From contig NC_089739.1 in the NCBI RefSeq assembly GCF_035083965.1, positions 7,676,001 through 7,740,000 of the forward strand: a stretch of 64,000 nucleotides of DNA, read 5' to 3'. The translations under genes were made by a program, and so were the position numbers. Position 1 is the first letter of the stretch. Every line of letters begins with the position of its first letter. Under the pieces are notes generated by a model, which saw only the letters and a program-made list of their open reading frames with translations, searched no databases and had not been told where the DNA came from. This document shows, one piece after another, positions 45,569-57,491 of this stretch. This stretch comes from Branchiostoma lanceolatum (Eukaryota; Chordata; Leptocardii; Amphioxiformes; Branchiostomatidae).

Positions 45569-46933
45569 AAGTCATACTTAGCTGCTAAAATGGCCCTTCT
45601 AGAGGATGATATCAAGGACTGAATGGTATGAAATGTTAACGATACGGCAAGACCGGTACCATTTCTCGTCTAGTCTCTTAATTTCGTCTAACGTTAGTAG
45701 TTAGAAGCTTAAAGACAAATTTGGATTAACATTTTTCCGAATCAGGTATAGATATATTCATAGCCTAAAACTTTCTTTATTTTTCTTTAATATAAGTGTT
45801 ACCAACTTTGCAGTCTTACAAACTGTACGCTGGCAGGGAAAAACATAGGGTAGCGTGGACAAAAATGCACTCGTTGTTCTATGGATATATGGCCACCTGT
45901 TAGGAGGGAGGGGTGCACACCCAGTTTTTATTCCCGCGTTTTTTTCGTGGTTTGCTCTGTATGAATCCAGCTGACATAACAAGCTTATCTGACGGATTTG
46001 AACCGCACGTATCTTAGATAACTCTGTCAAACACGCTCCAAACACCATGAATTATCTCACGTACGTACAACCGACCTTTGACCCTGAGGTATTCGATATT
46101 GGGATGACCTCCGGTTCACATTCACACCGTTTTGCCTCATCTGATCGTCTGTTTTCTTTCACCATCTGTAACTCCATATGTTCACACAACAAACAGAGCC
46201 ATTTTAGGTAAACCCTGCATCAGTTGAAGCGTACATATGAGAAATTCTTTTCTTTGAGAACCCAAGTTGAAGGTCAAGTACGTATGAAAGGTATATACCC
46301 TTCCAAACCGCCTTCAAAGCGGTTTACTCAAGTTCAAACCACACCAAACAAAATCACTTTCGCAGCATTGTATAATCAGTTATTTCTTACACCATTACCG
46401 CCGTTTTCCCAAAGTGCTATTGAAGTAGTTTGATGTCTAAGCGATTTCAAAAGGCGGTTGCAAAGCGGTTTCACCACAGTTTCAATGCTTATAACAAAGA
46501 CTAGAAACGCGATTTGAAACGGAAGCTACTTTTACTATGTACTTGTATGTATTAAAAAAGCCCCTCTTTCTGTAGTCCGGGGGTAAGATATATTTGTTCT
46601 GTGGCCCTACAAGCCCACCTTTCACCAATCAACAATCTCTTGACCGCAATTTTGAGATTCCACAACAAGAAAAGGTTGGCTCCCGTAGCGAAGCCGTTTC
46701 TAAAGCTGTTCTTGAGAGTGGCTCCTTGGAACACTTAACCGGTTGTTCGGTAAAAACACCCTTAATGAAGATTGAAATCCTCCCCGTTAAGAGAAAGGTC
46801 GACCTCGCGCAGTGATTCTACCGTTTGTTACCGCTGGATGACTGTTAGGCGGAGTTGTGTAAACTCGGTCGTCAACAACAATGAAAAGCACGATTTGTAA
46901 CGCGAACGAGGGGAGGACTCTACCACTTCTAGG

Positions 46934-47168
46934 ATGGATGGGGAGCTCTTATATCAAGCACAGCTGGATAAAATGAAATTCAGGAAGGAAATATTTCATA
47001 AACTTGTGTAAGTGAGATAAACAATTCTAACTCTCTGAAAAGAATTTAAAGTTGCAGATGGGAAGTTAGTAAAATTTGTGGCTGTGTTTTTACCTGTCTT
47101 TTATATTTTACTTTTCTTATCATAGGAATATTAACGAAAATCGATATCGATACCATATCAAAAACTGA
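46934..47168 (+). CDS. Unrecognised short spliced ORF (38 residues) or first exon of a longer gene
   Basis: Exon 1 (46934-47007) reads MDGELLYQAQLDKMKFRKE then IFHKL and ends two bases into a codon at a strong donor, GTAAGTGAG. A pyrimidine-rich tract and CTTATCATAG end at 47125. Splicing there gives VNINENRYRYHIKN and a stop at 47166-47168. Without splicing the frame stops inside the donor after one more residue. The peptide is charged and helical-looking, without a signal or membrane segment. The 118-base intron is short but acceptable. Either this is a micropeptide gene or the acceptor is wrong and later exons exist; none was found. Confidence 0.35.
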
Positions 47169-47724
47169 CAATGGCAGTTGCATAATGTTATGAAAATGAC
47201 GTTCCTATCATACACCAAAAAATAAGTACAATGTAAATGTAAGAGAAGATATGGCTTCGATACACAGCATTGCTTTTGCCCAAACCTCGGAAAATAGGAA
47301 AATAGATGACAAAAAACAGTTGAACGCCAAATAACATATTCATCGGCCGCTCTGCACCTACTTGCACCCCCCTTTTAACACATAGACCAGTCCGTTGCTA
47401 GGGGAGATATCCGGCAGGTGCAGGACCGATTAAAAAGTCGTTACCAGAAGCAGGTCCTTCCCGCGTGCTCCCCTACTGAGACGGGTCAAGGGTCAATAAC
47501 CCATCTATCTATAAAGATTACCTGTTTCTGCAACGTGACTGGCACAGTTACGGACCACTATGGACTGGAAATGGGACAATGATTGGAAAACACCGAGAGA
47601 TTTATGATCTCAGATTGGACTCTGAGAGGTGAAAAGGGAAAGACAAAAAGCGGGAAAGATAAAAGGACGGTGGGAGGGTAAAGGGTATACTATAAATACA
47701 TCTAATTTTGCGATACATTGTAGT

Positions 47725-47875
47725 CTAATTTCGCGGTAGGGAGAAAACTGAATGTTCACGGTGGTTTTTAATTCGCAGTGGAAACAAGCTGGTTGACGGA
47801 CAGAAGACAAAACTATCAATTTCGCGGTGGTTTTAAGTTCGCGGTGAAAGATTGTAGCGAAAACCACGAGCATTA
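47725..47875. repeat. Dispersed-type repeat with TTTCGCGGT-GGTTTTTAA motif, two internal copies
   Basis: TTTCGCGGTAGGGAG then CACGGTGGTTTTTAATTCGC is followed about 90 bases on by TTTCGCGGTGGTTTTAAGTT and CGCGGTGAAAG. The short CGCGGT blocks repeat four times. This is a small repetitive element of unassigned family. Confidence 0.45.
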
Positions 47876-47929
47876 AACCATGGCATATTGCACACAACGT
47901 TAACGTTAACAAGTGATATTTGACATTAA

Positions 47930-47941
47930 TCTCCAAGCAGA
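47930..47941. mobile_element. Solo left end of the CTCCAAGCAGA MITE family
   Basis: TCTCCAAGCAGA matches the family terminus, and no right end follows. Twelve bases are too few for certainty. Confidence 0.3.
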
Positions 47942-49190
47942 TGTATTGTGGCTCCTTTCGTACGTTTTTGATTTGGTTTGTTTTGGTTTTATCAAGATCC
48001 CCATTAAGGATACAATGATTTACTATTCTCCCTTCCAGCAAAAAAGTACGTCTTGTGAGGCTTTCGTAAAACGAACGCACCACCTACTAGGGTACAGAAA
48101 GAGTACAAAAATAGATTATTTTTCATGTCACTTTTTACAGTTTCCGAAACATTCTTTAAATGGAATGAAGCTGAATCGGAACAAGGTTTGTTTCCACAAT
48201 CGATCAGGAATTTTGAATGGTTAACAAAGTTTTCAAACAGAAAATTCAAAGTCTACATTCTTTTAATTGGTCTCACGTAATGATAAACAGCAAAACAAGC
48301 GCTTCCTCTTAATGCTTCCAACATTCTTTACGTGAGCGATTTTCACATCTGGCATAAGGAGAAAAATGGCTCGGAATCAAACATGTGGACAATACCAGAC
48401 AAAAGTGTGCCCGCATGGGACAATATTTGGTTGGTTACGATACACAAAGGATTAGAGAAACCTTGCACCTGTGAGGTGTGGACAGGTAACGACATTATGT
48501 CAGGGACCTCACAAAGCCAGCTATGTCCTTAAAGACAAGGTCACAAAGACAAATTTGACTCGGTTAATCCCTACTTTAGATTAAATTTTTAAGTAGCATA
48601 ATTCACTGTTATAAATGGATTACGGAGTTAACAAATTACAACACATTTTACTGAATTTTTAGGTTGCTCAAACTAATATTTTTAGACAAACCACTTAAGA
48701 AAAGTAATAAGCTTTAGGCTACTTCACGTGACTTTCCTCCCATTAAAACCGTTATCTTTTTCATTTTGTTGCTAACTTATTAAACCGCAGGACTCCAGAT
48801 TACAGGTATATGATTACCATTCCTGGCGTGCCTTCGACTTCCGTATCTTTATTGTCTTCAGACTCGGTACACATGTGTGTGCGTAAGGTGTAAAACCAGG
48901 AGCCAAGGATTCCCGGGTCAGAAATATATTTGACGTCTGTTTGAGGTTTGAGTGGGTGTGCAGCTCGAGATACCTAATAGCGTCTGTTTGGAAAAGCACA
49001 TGTCTGAAAGCTAGGGCATATGCAAATACAGACCATGTACTGTAAACGGTGCATTTGTTAGAGTTTGAAAACAAAACAATAAAAAATCTCCAGGAGCTAA
49101 GGATTCCTAGAGAAATAAGACATCTGATTTCTCAACAATTTCCTACAGAAGCAAACTATAGATTTAATATTGAACCATGTCGAAATATCT
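47942..49190. other. Gene-free stretch
   Basis: The frame at 48332-48532 (SDFHIWHKEKNG...) lacks recognisable domains and paired splice sites. Nothing else was identified. Confidence 0.35.
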
Positions 49191-49870
49191 AGACAATACC
49201 GTGCACAGATGTCCAATATCGAATCATCATCAAAAGGCTTGTGTTGAAAAGAAAGTTCTATAAAGAAGCAGGATCATTGATACATTAGATATTGTGGAGG
49301 TGGCCCATTCAATAGATACGTGATATCATTGATACATTTGTAAAGTTAGGGCAGTCTATAGAGAAATGAGACCATTGATACATTAGTGGGGGTGGCCTCT
49401 GACCGCTCACGAGGGCCCCCTGGCGGGTCGGTGTTATGTACATAGCGCGAACTGCACATTTGAGATAAAGTGTTGTATAAGAAGACAATATCATATGCAC
49501 AGACTGCCAAAATGGACCATCAAGGCGTTTGTATTGAAAAGAAACTCCTTTAGAGAAGCGGGATCATTGATACATCATGGAGGTGGCCTCTGATCTTGAG
49601 ATCTAAGATCGTATCTAGACTCTGGAGTCAATAATCATAATTTGCACTTGAGTGACAAACTTAAGATTTAAGTAAAGTGGCATATCAGAAGACGATTCCG
49701 TGCACAGATGTCGAAAATTGAAAGGGTTTGTATTGAAAAGATCATTGATACAGCATGGAGGTGGCAAAATCAATAGAGAAGTGGGCTCATTGATACAGTC
49801 GTGGGGGTGGCCTCTGACCGCTCACGAGCGCCCCCTGCCCCACGGGTCGGTGTTATGTACACAGTACAAG
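49191..49870. repeat. Compound tandem repeat with nested ATCATTGATACA motif
   Basis: Large units start near 49191, 49481 and 49688 (AGACAAT/GAT-CCGTGCACAG variants). Inside them ATCATTGATACA or close forms precede GGAGGTGGCC repeatedly. The block CCTCTGACCGCTCACGAG-GCCCCCTG then GGGTCGGTGTTATGTACA occurs near 49395 and 49811 almost unchanged. Confidence 0.75.
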
Positions 49871-52800
49871 ATCACAGTGCGTCTGTCAGCACCTGCTTAT
49901 TATAATGTCACCCGAGACGGACGCACAAAAAGTGCAAGGTTGTAAAAACACCTGTTACCTAGTGTGACAAAAGCGCGCTCCTATTGTTTGCACAAAATAT
50001 ATCTTTATGGCAAACTGACTTTCGATTTTTTTTTCGTATAACTGCATCAGAACAGACGAGATCACTGCGCCTCTTTATCTTAACGTCACCTGCAACCAAC
50101 AAAGCATTTAAGGTCATAAAAACCCGACGCCGTGTAGAAGCGCCCTCTTGTAACATCTTTTTAAACTGTATCAGAACAGATAGAAGGATTGAAACGAATC
50201 CTGGCCATACCATCTCTTGAGACGGAATTCTAAGTAAGGTTGTAAAGCACCTGTTACTGGGTTTGGGACTTGGTTAGAAGTCTTTGTGGGCATTGTAACA
50301 GTTCTGAATGGCGTAGACTACAAAGGTCTCTACCAGACTCCGTGGGTTGCTGGAAAAAATACCAGAAAAGAGCCAAATGGAGTGAATAATGTGGCTGATA
50401 AGTATAGCCGACCATAGATTACACACATGCCTATATGAAGCTCGTCAAGAGCTGTGTGACCAAATCCAAGCTCGTGCAGGAGCGTCCTCTTGCGATTTTT
50501 AGTAAAACTGTATCAAAATAGGTAGCGGGTTGCGGTGTGGCCAAACTCAACACTTGGCTGTTCTAAACGGTATGGAAGCTCTGTCTTCGGTGCCTTGGGC
50601 TATATGAACACCATATCTCTGAACCGTACATTCCGACCGTGGAACAACAAGCTACATTTTCTACTGGCTTTTTGGGGGGTCAGCAAAGGCAGACAACTAC
50701 TACATCTGAAGTCATCCTTCCATACAAAAAAGACGATCAACCAGCTGCTTGCATCAAAGTCATGTATCTACTCACCCCCGTCTTCAAAGAGAAGGTCTAA
50801 ACGGAACAAACAAGATCAAACATTGTCGGGAACAAAGCAGGTACAAAACGTACAAACACTGTCTGATACAGGCTTTAATGTCATTTGTAATGATAGATAA
50901 TACAGTAATGATGCTAATACAGGGCGTTGCCATATTCTAACTTGAAGGTTACCTCTTTAGTATCAAAGGGCACGGCAACTTAATGACATATGGATGATAT
51001 CATCAAAACTGATGCGAGGGGAAAAAAGCCTTTATTTTTAAATCTAAATGAACAGCACAACCCTTGCTCAATATCAAAGACATACCAGTCGACGATAATA
51101 CCACTTTTCTTTGCCTGTATTTCCGAGGAGGCATCTCTAATTTCTTAACTCGGCGAACGTAGTTGCACGTTTTGATGTTGGCCATAAATCAAGCAAACAA
51201 AATGACGAGAAAAAAAATTTACACCCGCAAAACATGACCATGTATGTCTACGAAACAGTGAACTCTCTTGTTCCAGCCAAGAAAAGAACTTCACAACACT
51301 CGTGTGTGCAAACAGTGCCTAGGGCGGGACATAGTGGGAGATTTAAATCAGAGAAATTTCTCGGCTCCATTACATAAATTTACGTAACAGGATACTGCCT
51401 TTTCCTGTCAACTTCACTGTTAAGTGTCTTAAAAGTACGTTTCCTTAAACTAAACACAGAAAGTTGTAAAAAAATACTCCTTAAGAACGTACGCAGGTAT
51501 GTGAGGCTACTTATCAAAGATCTTGAGTCGAGATAAGAAATGCCAAGAGAAAGTAAATAAGCTGACAACGATCAGAGAATGGCTAACACACAATCGTGAC
51601 AAAAGTGTTTTCTTCTAAAGTGTCGCCGGTATTGTGTGAACAACAAAACTCAATTTCTTTTAACTTAAAGTAGGTCTACCTAAAAACAAGTTGCTAAAAG
51701 GTGTCTCACAAGCGCTGCTATGAAGGCCTTTGTAGTAGCGGCTACTTCGGGCTACAATTATAGACTAATTATTAGAGTAATTTTTTTCAATGTTACACTG
51801 ATTAAAGAAAAATGTCCATAGCTATAGGCACAAGGACCGTGTTCCTACCGTTCGACAACACCAAAATACCTCTTAAAGTACGCTTACTATATTACAATCA
51901 TAAGCATTGCTTATAACGTCTCATATAATTAGTCCCCCGAATCTCGTGAAAATAATCTGAAAGTTGGAAAACATTTGCAATTGAAAGCAAATTTCCCTGT
52001 TGTTTATCCTCATAAGAGTGTATAACTTAGAATCTACTAGTAATTTCTTTATCAGACAGTATCGCCCACCTCAATATCGAGACTCTCCCAGTCCCACGGC
52101 ACTTATACGGTCTAAATATGGTTTAGGGTTTTACCCGTCTAAACGACGATGGAACCCCACGTATCGTCCTTATGAGTGGAGCTCAGCGAGTATGCTTTGG
52201 GTCATACGTCAGGTTGAATTCGAATATGCGAGAAAGAGAGAGGGGAGAATATAAGGGAGAGAAAGAGAGCTCTGTTGATAACAGAAGTACATGTACTTTC
52301 GTAAGGCCTTCGACAACTATAGATACAAACACAAACAAAGTACACAATTCTTTCAACATATAAACAAGAAGATGGTATGGGTATATCAATACATGGAGTT
52401 TAAGTATCATTTACACTACGATTTCTAAGGTCTAAACAATGTATCTATCTAGTTGTAGTGTAAGAATTGTCTATCCGTAAATGTAGAAATATTTTAGAAG
52501 TCCGACAAGAAGGAAGAACATACCTGTGCTTGAAGGATGAAACACACCGACAGAACAAAGCCGAAGAAGCCTGAGGATAGAATGTAACAGGTTTGTTATG
52601 TCAGCGCGAAGGTCATCTGTGGTCTGGTCTGGTCTGACGGTAACCTTTGACCTGACAGAAGAACTGTTATATCAATCATTTATGATCAAATATGGAACTA
52701 AATAGCGGGGGTGAGACAACGTTTGAAGGGAAAATGTTTTTGGGGCTAATGCGTCAGTACATTAAGGGATAACCTTCTAAAGGGATGTGAAAATTTTTAG

Positions 52801-53160
52801 AATTCAGTATCTGTGGTTTTTACTATACATATTATATCTCTGCAAAATAAACCTTTATCGTAAGATTTATCTAATCATTTTTCTTCCAAAATAACGTGTT
52901 ATACTTTTTGTATACAAGTCCTGACGTGAAACGTCTTTCCTTTGTGTTTACCCCAACAACACAGTACGTTGGGACGGCCCAGGTATGCGGCAATAACAAA
53001 ACCCCCTACAGGTAACGAAGGTAGAATGTAGACTATGTCACACCGACAGGCAAAACACATTAACAAACCTTTGTTAAATTTTCTAGATAATCATGATAAG
53101 GGACCGTCAGACATCATTAAAATTGTACCTTAGACTAAGTATTTTCATCAGAAAGCTTAC
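49871..53160. other. Gene-free stretch with minisatellite relic
   Basis: At about 50320 GTCTCTACCAGACTCCGTGG matches the 36.6-37.5 kb array (GTCTCTACCAGGCTCC). At 50040 and 50160 related AACTG-ATCAGAACAGA blocks repeat about 125 bases apart. Frames at 50535-50900 and elsewhere have no features. Confidence 0.4.
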
Positions 53161-53360
53161 TCTCCAAGCAGAGGTTTGGTTCTGGCTGAATTTCGACTTG
53201 TTTTAGGCGTTTTGACGTGCATTCTATTTTGTCCCGTTTTCTTTATAACTTTATTATATATGGGTTGGTGACATAAAGAACATGGGACTAAAGGGAAAGC
53301 CCGACAAAAACGCCTAAAAACAAGTCAAAACCCAGCCATAGCCAAACCTCTGCTTGGACA
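53161..53360. mobile_element. CTCCAAGCAGA-family MITE, 200-bp copy
   Basis: The left end TCTCCAAGCAGAGGTTTGGT pairs with the right end ending CCAAACCTCTGCTTGGACA. Further in, TTGTTTTAGGCGTTTTGACG pairs with the AAACGCCTAAAAACAAG region. Inner ACAAAAACGCC matches the 42.6-kb copy. Confidence 0.7.
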
Positions 53361-54840
53361 GTACAGAAAGCTACGCACCTTAATTTTCAAAATCGTCAGT
53401 TTTCAGAAAATAGTCTTATGCACATCTTTTTTTTCATATCCATCCATATTTTACCCACTCTTTCTTTGCACATGACTATTGCTTTTAAAATGAACCAATC
53501 TTATCGATTCCATCAGCATATCTAGAGGCAAAATTCGATGCGCTTTGCATAGTTGGCCGACTGTGTGACCCACTTATATGAAACACAACACGGATGTATT
53601 GTTAAATAGGAATGCTCTTATATACAATATGTCGTGAGGCAGCTGTAAAAATATTCAAACATAACTGTATAAATAGGCAAAAGAGAGTTTACCTATAACG
53701 TTAGAATCATACGAACTGGCTTTAGAGTTTGTACTTTTATGAGTAAAACATGAAGCCCTTTGATACAAACAACACTTATGACAACAGCGAATCGTTTGCT
53801 GTCAGGAAAACAAAGGAAGGAATAAATCTCTAAAGTCGTCCAGTCCGTATGTCAATCATTTAGCCCGGCGGCGAGCGATCGAACTGCGTGTCGTGTTGGG
53901 TGTAGTTTTCTACAACATTACAGCACAACGGGAAATTAGGTCCCTATTTTTAAATTCCTCACACTGTCTCGTAACGTATTATGCAGATGTCACTTCCATA
54001 GTAGATTCTATATTCATAACGCGAGAAATTTTCTTGCCTGACTTTTGCCCTGTATCGTATGATGTTGTTACTGTTTTTCATTCCATTCTCACATCTTGTC
54101 AAACTGTTCACCGAAATATATCAACAAGTAATATTCAGTAGCTCTATGTCTAGACGACAACATGCATTAAGATGTATGGACCTATTTCTTACCTGCGTGT
54201 ACGTGTACGTTCACACCTGAAGGAAGAATACCTATATAGGTACGTACGTACGACAGGTAACGTCTGCACACCTTACGCCGACGGACGTTCAGTCTGCAGT
54301 GTTACACGCTTATCTATGTCGTCATCACAAACCCCGCCCCCCGCTTGTTGTTTAGGTTCGCCGTCCTTTTGAATCGTCAGCATTCTTTTCACTTACAAAC
54401 ACTCAAAGGGCCTCGGGGTGCGACATAAGTCGGAATGTACCGGCTGAATACTTTACAGAGTCGATTTAACCCTTCTAAGGCTACGGGTCGGTTAGAAAGC
54501 CCAGTTCTTTACGACCCAAACGCACGGAAGGTTAAACCGTTGAGAACGGTATTAGAAGTGCCCAGCTTAATTACAGCTGACGCATCAGAGCACAAGCCAA
54601 GCTTAGTGGTACAAAACCGTCCACTACTTTGATCTATTTCTTGATCATTCCCTTTGAAAGTGCACAAAGGCTACAGAGAAAGCCATTCAGCTCCATACAA
54701 GACACACCCTCGATTTGGGTTAATCTTCTTTATACGCCGTGTGAAGACTGTTTTCTTTTCACTTGTTCTGTTATTGTAGCGTTAATGTCAGTTTATATAA
54801 TGTATTTTGTGTAACGTTAATTCAGAATCATACACTACAG
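53361..54840. other. Gene-free stretch
   Basis: No supported exon is present. Frames at 53893-54141 and 54435-54632 have no domain features. No RNA gene was recognised. Confidence 0.4.
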
Positions 54841-54897
54841 TAGCCTGAGTGTCATCCTGAAGGTAGCGCCTGGAACTAAACAGGATGACACAGGCTA
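54841..54897. mobile_element. 57-bp MITE of the TAGCCT/AGGCTA group
   Basis: TAGCCTGAGTGTCATCCTG and CAGGATGACACAGGCTA pair except for a two-base insertion in the left arm. ACACTACAG on the left and ACACTACAT on the right form a 9-bp duplication with one mismatch. It is the shortest member of the group. Confidence 0.7.
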
Positions 54898-57227
54898 ACA
54901 CTACATGTCACCCAAAAAAAAATTATTGAACATTTTAACCGCCAATTTTCACTGTGCCAATTGAAGGATATTTTTCAACTTGTTAAAATGCCATCCCATT
55001 TCATCTAGATGACGATTACAAAATGGCTAGTATTTGTTTTCCAACGTCGATTTTGTACTCAATAGAGAAACGTTCTGTATAGACCCTCTCGTGACTACAT
55101 CTACAAAAAAACAGTCATATCTTATTTGTTGTCCTGAACATATTGATATCTAGCCTGAATTCAATCAAGCCTCATGTGACCGCTCGCCGACCTGTAACCG
55201 CCTCACAACCCGCGGGGAGGGGAGACAAATCCCCGGACAGCTGGAGTTTGCGTTATACAGACTAATTGATATCATACCGATAATAAATAGAGAAAAGTAG
55301 ACAATAGATAAAAGACAAGAGCAGTTCAAATGTACTTCATGTTTTATTCGTATTGGAATGAGGACTCGTACATGACGTCATGGAGATTATGACGTCATCA
55401 TATACATTGCAGATATGAGGTTGAGACAATGATTTGCATATTTCTATCTCATACATATTGTTCAATATAGTTTACGATTACAGAATTGCGATACATTCAT
55501 GTGTTGTGGTTTTGTTGTGACGTATCAGAAGTCTATTTCGTGTCACACCAATAGAGCAGTAGTCTCTTCGGCCATTCGACAAAATGTCCTAAACTTTTAC
55601 AGTTTAAGACTATGCATTTCTTCATTTTAAAAAACGTGCCAAACTATTAGGAAAACGGTGAATTTGGAATGGAAAGTTGTGCGTTTTACGCCATGATTGT
55701 TTCTTCGCATTTGAATAAATATGCAGTGAACGAATAGCCAAGAAGCATGCGCGACTGCCCTCATGTGAAAGTACGTATACTATAAGTATAGAAATGATTT
55801 TTAACGGCTTGCTGTTTGTAATTTTGGGTTGTTTTCCTGTAGTGAGACAGACTTGTGTGTCGGTTAAGGTTGTTATGTATATGAGTCCGGCATCATAAGT
55901 CTCAAAAATACTTACACCAAGTTCCATATCATTATTATCGTATAAAAAAGCAGTTGACCGTCAGAATGCAAATATAGCACTTCAGTTTCTTTTGTAGATA
56001 TCGAAATGTAAAAGCAAATTCATTAAAGAAGCATTTTGTACACAACTTTCTAAGAAAATGATGTATGAATTTTCATCACAGTGTTTCTCTATTGTGTTCG
56101 CTAGGTGGCGTTGTTGTACAGACCGTTTGCCTGACTAGTAACGACATCTAGCGGACCATAGTAGTGATGCAGGTAATGGTACCTTCATTCCTTATTAGCC
56201 TTTCACAGACAATTGTCACCGCAAGAGCCCTGTTCCATCGTACATTTTACCAAAATTCCATTCCACTCCACTTTACCAAAATTCCATTTTCATATATTTC
56301 AATGGCGTTTATAAAACAAACCTGTCATAATTTGCATGTATGGCTTATTAGTTCCAATGACTCAGAACCGTTTTCAGTTACAGGGCATCAAAAAATCAAT
56401 AGTTTCACACCAGCCCCAGGTTTTGGCTCCCACACCTTTTTCAAGTCTAGTTATGGCCATTATATCTTGACCTTCGTCACTTTCTGTTTCTAAGTGCAGT
56501 ACTCTCAACTCTACCTCAAACTCCAGTGATGATATGAATTATGACCATGTGCACTACATATAAAGGAACATGTCTGACCATGCTTCAATCAAATACAGCT
56601 TCCACAGCTTAAACTGGTGAAGAAAAATTCAATTTTTTTTTTCATGTCATGATCCTTTATCTGCAATGCGCATGTGTAAACCTGGTTTATGATTTCGTGA
56701 AGCATGACGGGATGTGTCCAAAGCTAGGACTAGTCGACAAGTGCAATACATTAATTTACCGCTAGATGGCAATGTTTCACCAGAATATAGCAAAGCAATG
56801 CAGTTCGTTTCCTTCTATAACAATACAAATTGCTGTACAAATATTACGTCTACCTCTTGCTCTATGCAGCCCTGTACATCAATATGTCGTATTGATCTGT
56901 CAAATAAGACTTAATTATTTTACAATTGCTTGATCATAAAAATCCACACATACACTGTACGCAAAATGTTCTTTGTCCTTCGGCTCTCCTCGTACAAAGA
57001 GTTCATTGACAAGTTCGTGAAATTTCGACATCCTTCGGAGATCTTCGGCGGTTGTCGTGCCGTTCAACGACTTGCGTTCGTTTCTATGACTCTACACATT
57101 GTTCAGACTTCGACAGTCTTCGTAGTTCTTCGGAAGGCTTCGGGAGCCATCGCGAAGGTACACCGTAGTTCCGTGCAGCTTTTTCCCTGCAGTTCAATGT
57201 TTGTCCGCTTGGGTTCCTCGTTGTTTC
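54898..57227. other. Gene-free flank downstream of FAM167 copy 2
   Basis: From about 56975 the TTCGG motif is strikingly frequent (CTTCGGAGATCTTCGGCGG, GTTCTTCGGAAGGCTTCGGG). That part is probably the 3' UTR of the FAM167 copy. No supported exon lies between 54.9 and 56.9 kb. Confidence 0.4.
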
Positions 57228-57491
57228 CTACGACACGGAGAAGCTTCGGTTCACCCTCCGACTCTTCTTTCCGATCGAGACTTTCGTGTATTTCGTCGAA
57301 CTTCGGTAACACTCGGAATCAGAATGACTGGAATCGGTGTCTACGTCACTGTCGTAGAACAGCTCGTCGTCGTCGTCATCATCATCGTCGTAGAGTGCGC
57401 ATGCGTCCTGCTCGGCCTTGAGTTCTTGTATCCCGACATGCAACTTCATGAGTTGTTGGATGAGGGCCTGGTCTTGTGATCTCATCTCCAA
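57228..57491 (-). CDS. FAM167 family protein (copy 2), terminal exon; first exon not in view
   Basis: The acceptor TGTTTCCACAG precedes a phase-0 exon of 87 codons plus stop, the same length and phase as the terminal exon of copy 1 (88). It begins LEMRSQDQALIQQLMKLHVG, against IDMRSQDQALARQLMNLRKE in copy 1. An acidic run of eight Asp then Glu replaces the shorter acidic block. The end reads TKVSIGKKSRRVNRSFSVS, where copy 1 has TKMNINSRRFSLC. The tail has therefore diverged and gained residues. No exon with the RRPSY or ALNWLRREL motif was found upstream to 64 kb, so exon 1 is either outside the window or lost. Confidence 0.85.
   Translation of the reverse strand: MEMRSQDQALIQQLMKLHVGIQELKAEQDACALYDDDDDDDDELFYDSDVDTDSSHSDSECYRSSTKYTKVSIGKKSRRVNRSFSVS

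Noticed and set aside
45960-46048. Possible minus-strand tRNA with GGTTCAAATCC box
   Set aside because: The T stem does not pair well and no anticodon arm forms.
50535-50900. 121-residue plus-strand frame
   Set aside because: It has no recognisable motif, no paired splice sites and no conserved composition. Chance is likely.
56930-57421. 163-residue plus-strand open frame
   Set aside because: It is antisense to the FAM167 copy 2 terminal exon and its low-complexity 3' region. The Arg-rich runs come from the poly-Asp codons read backwards.
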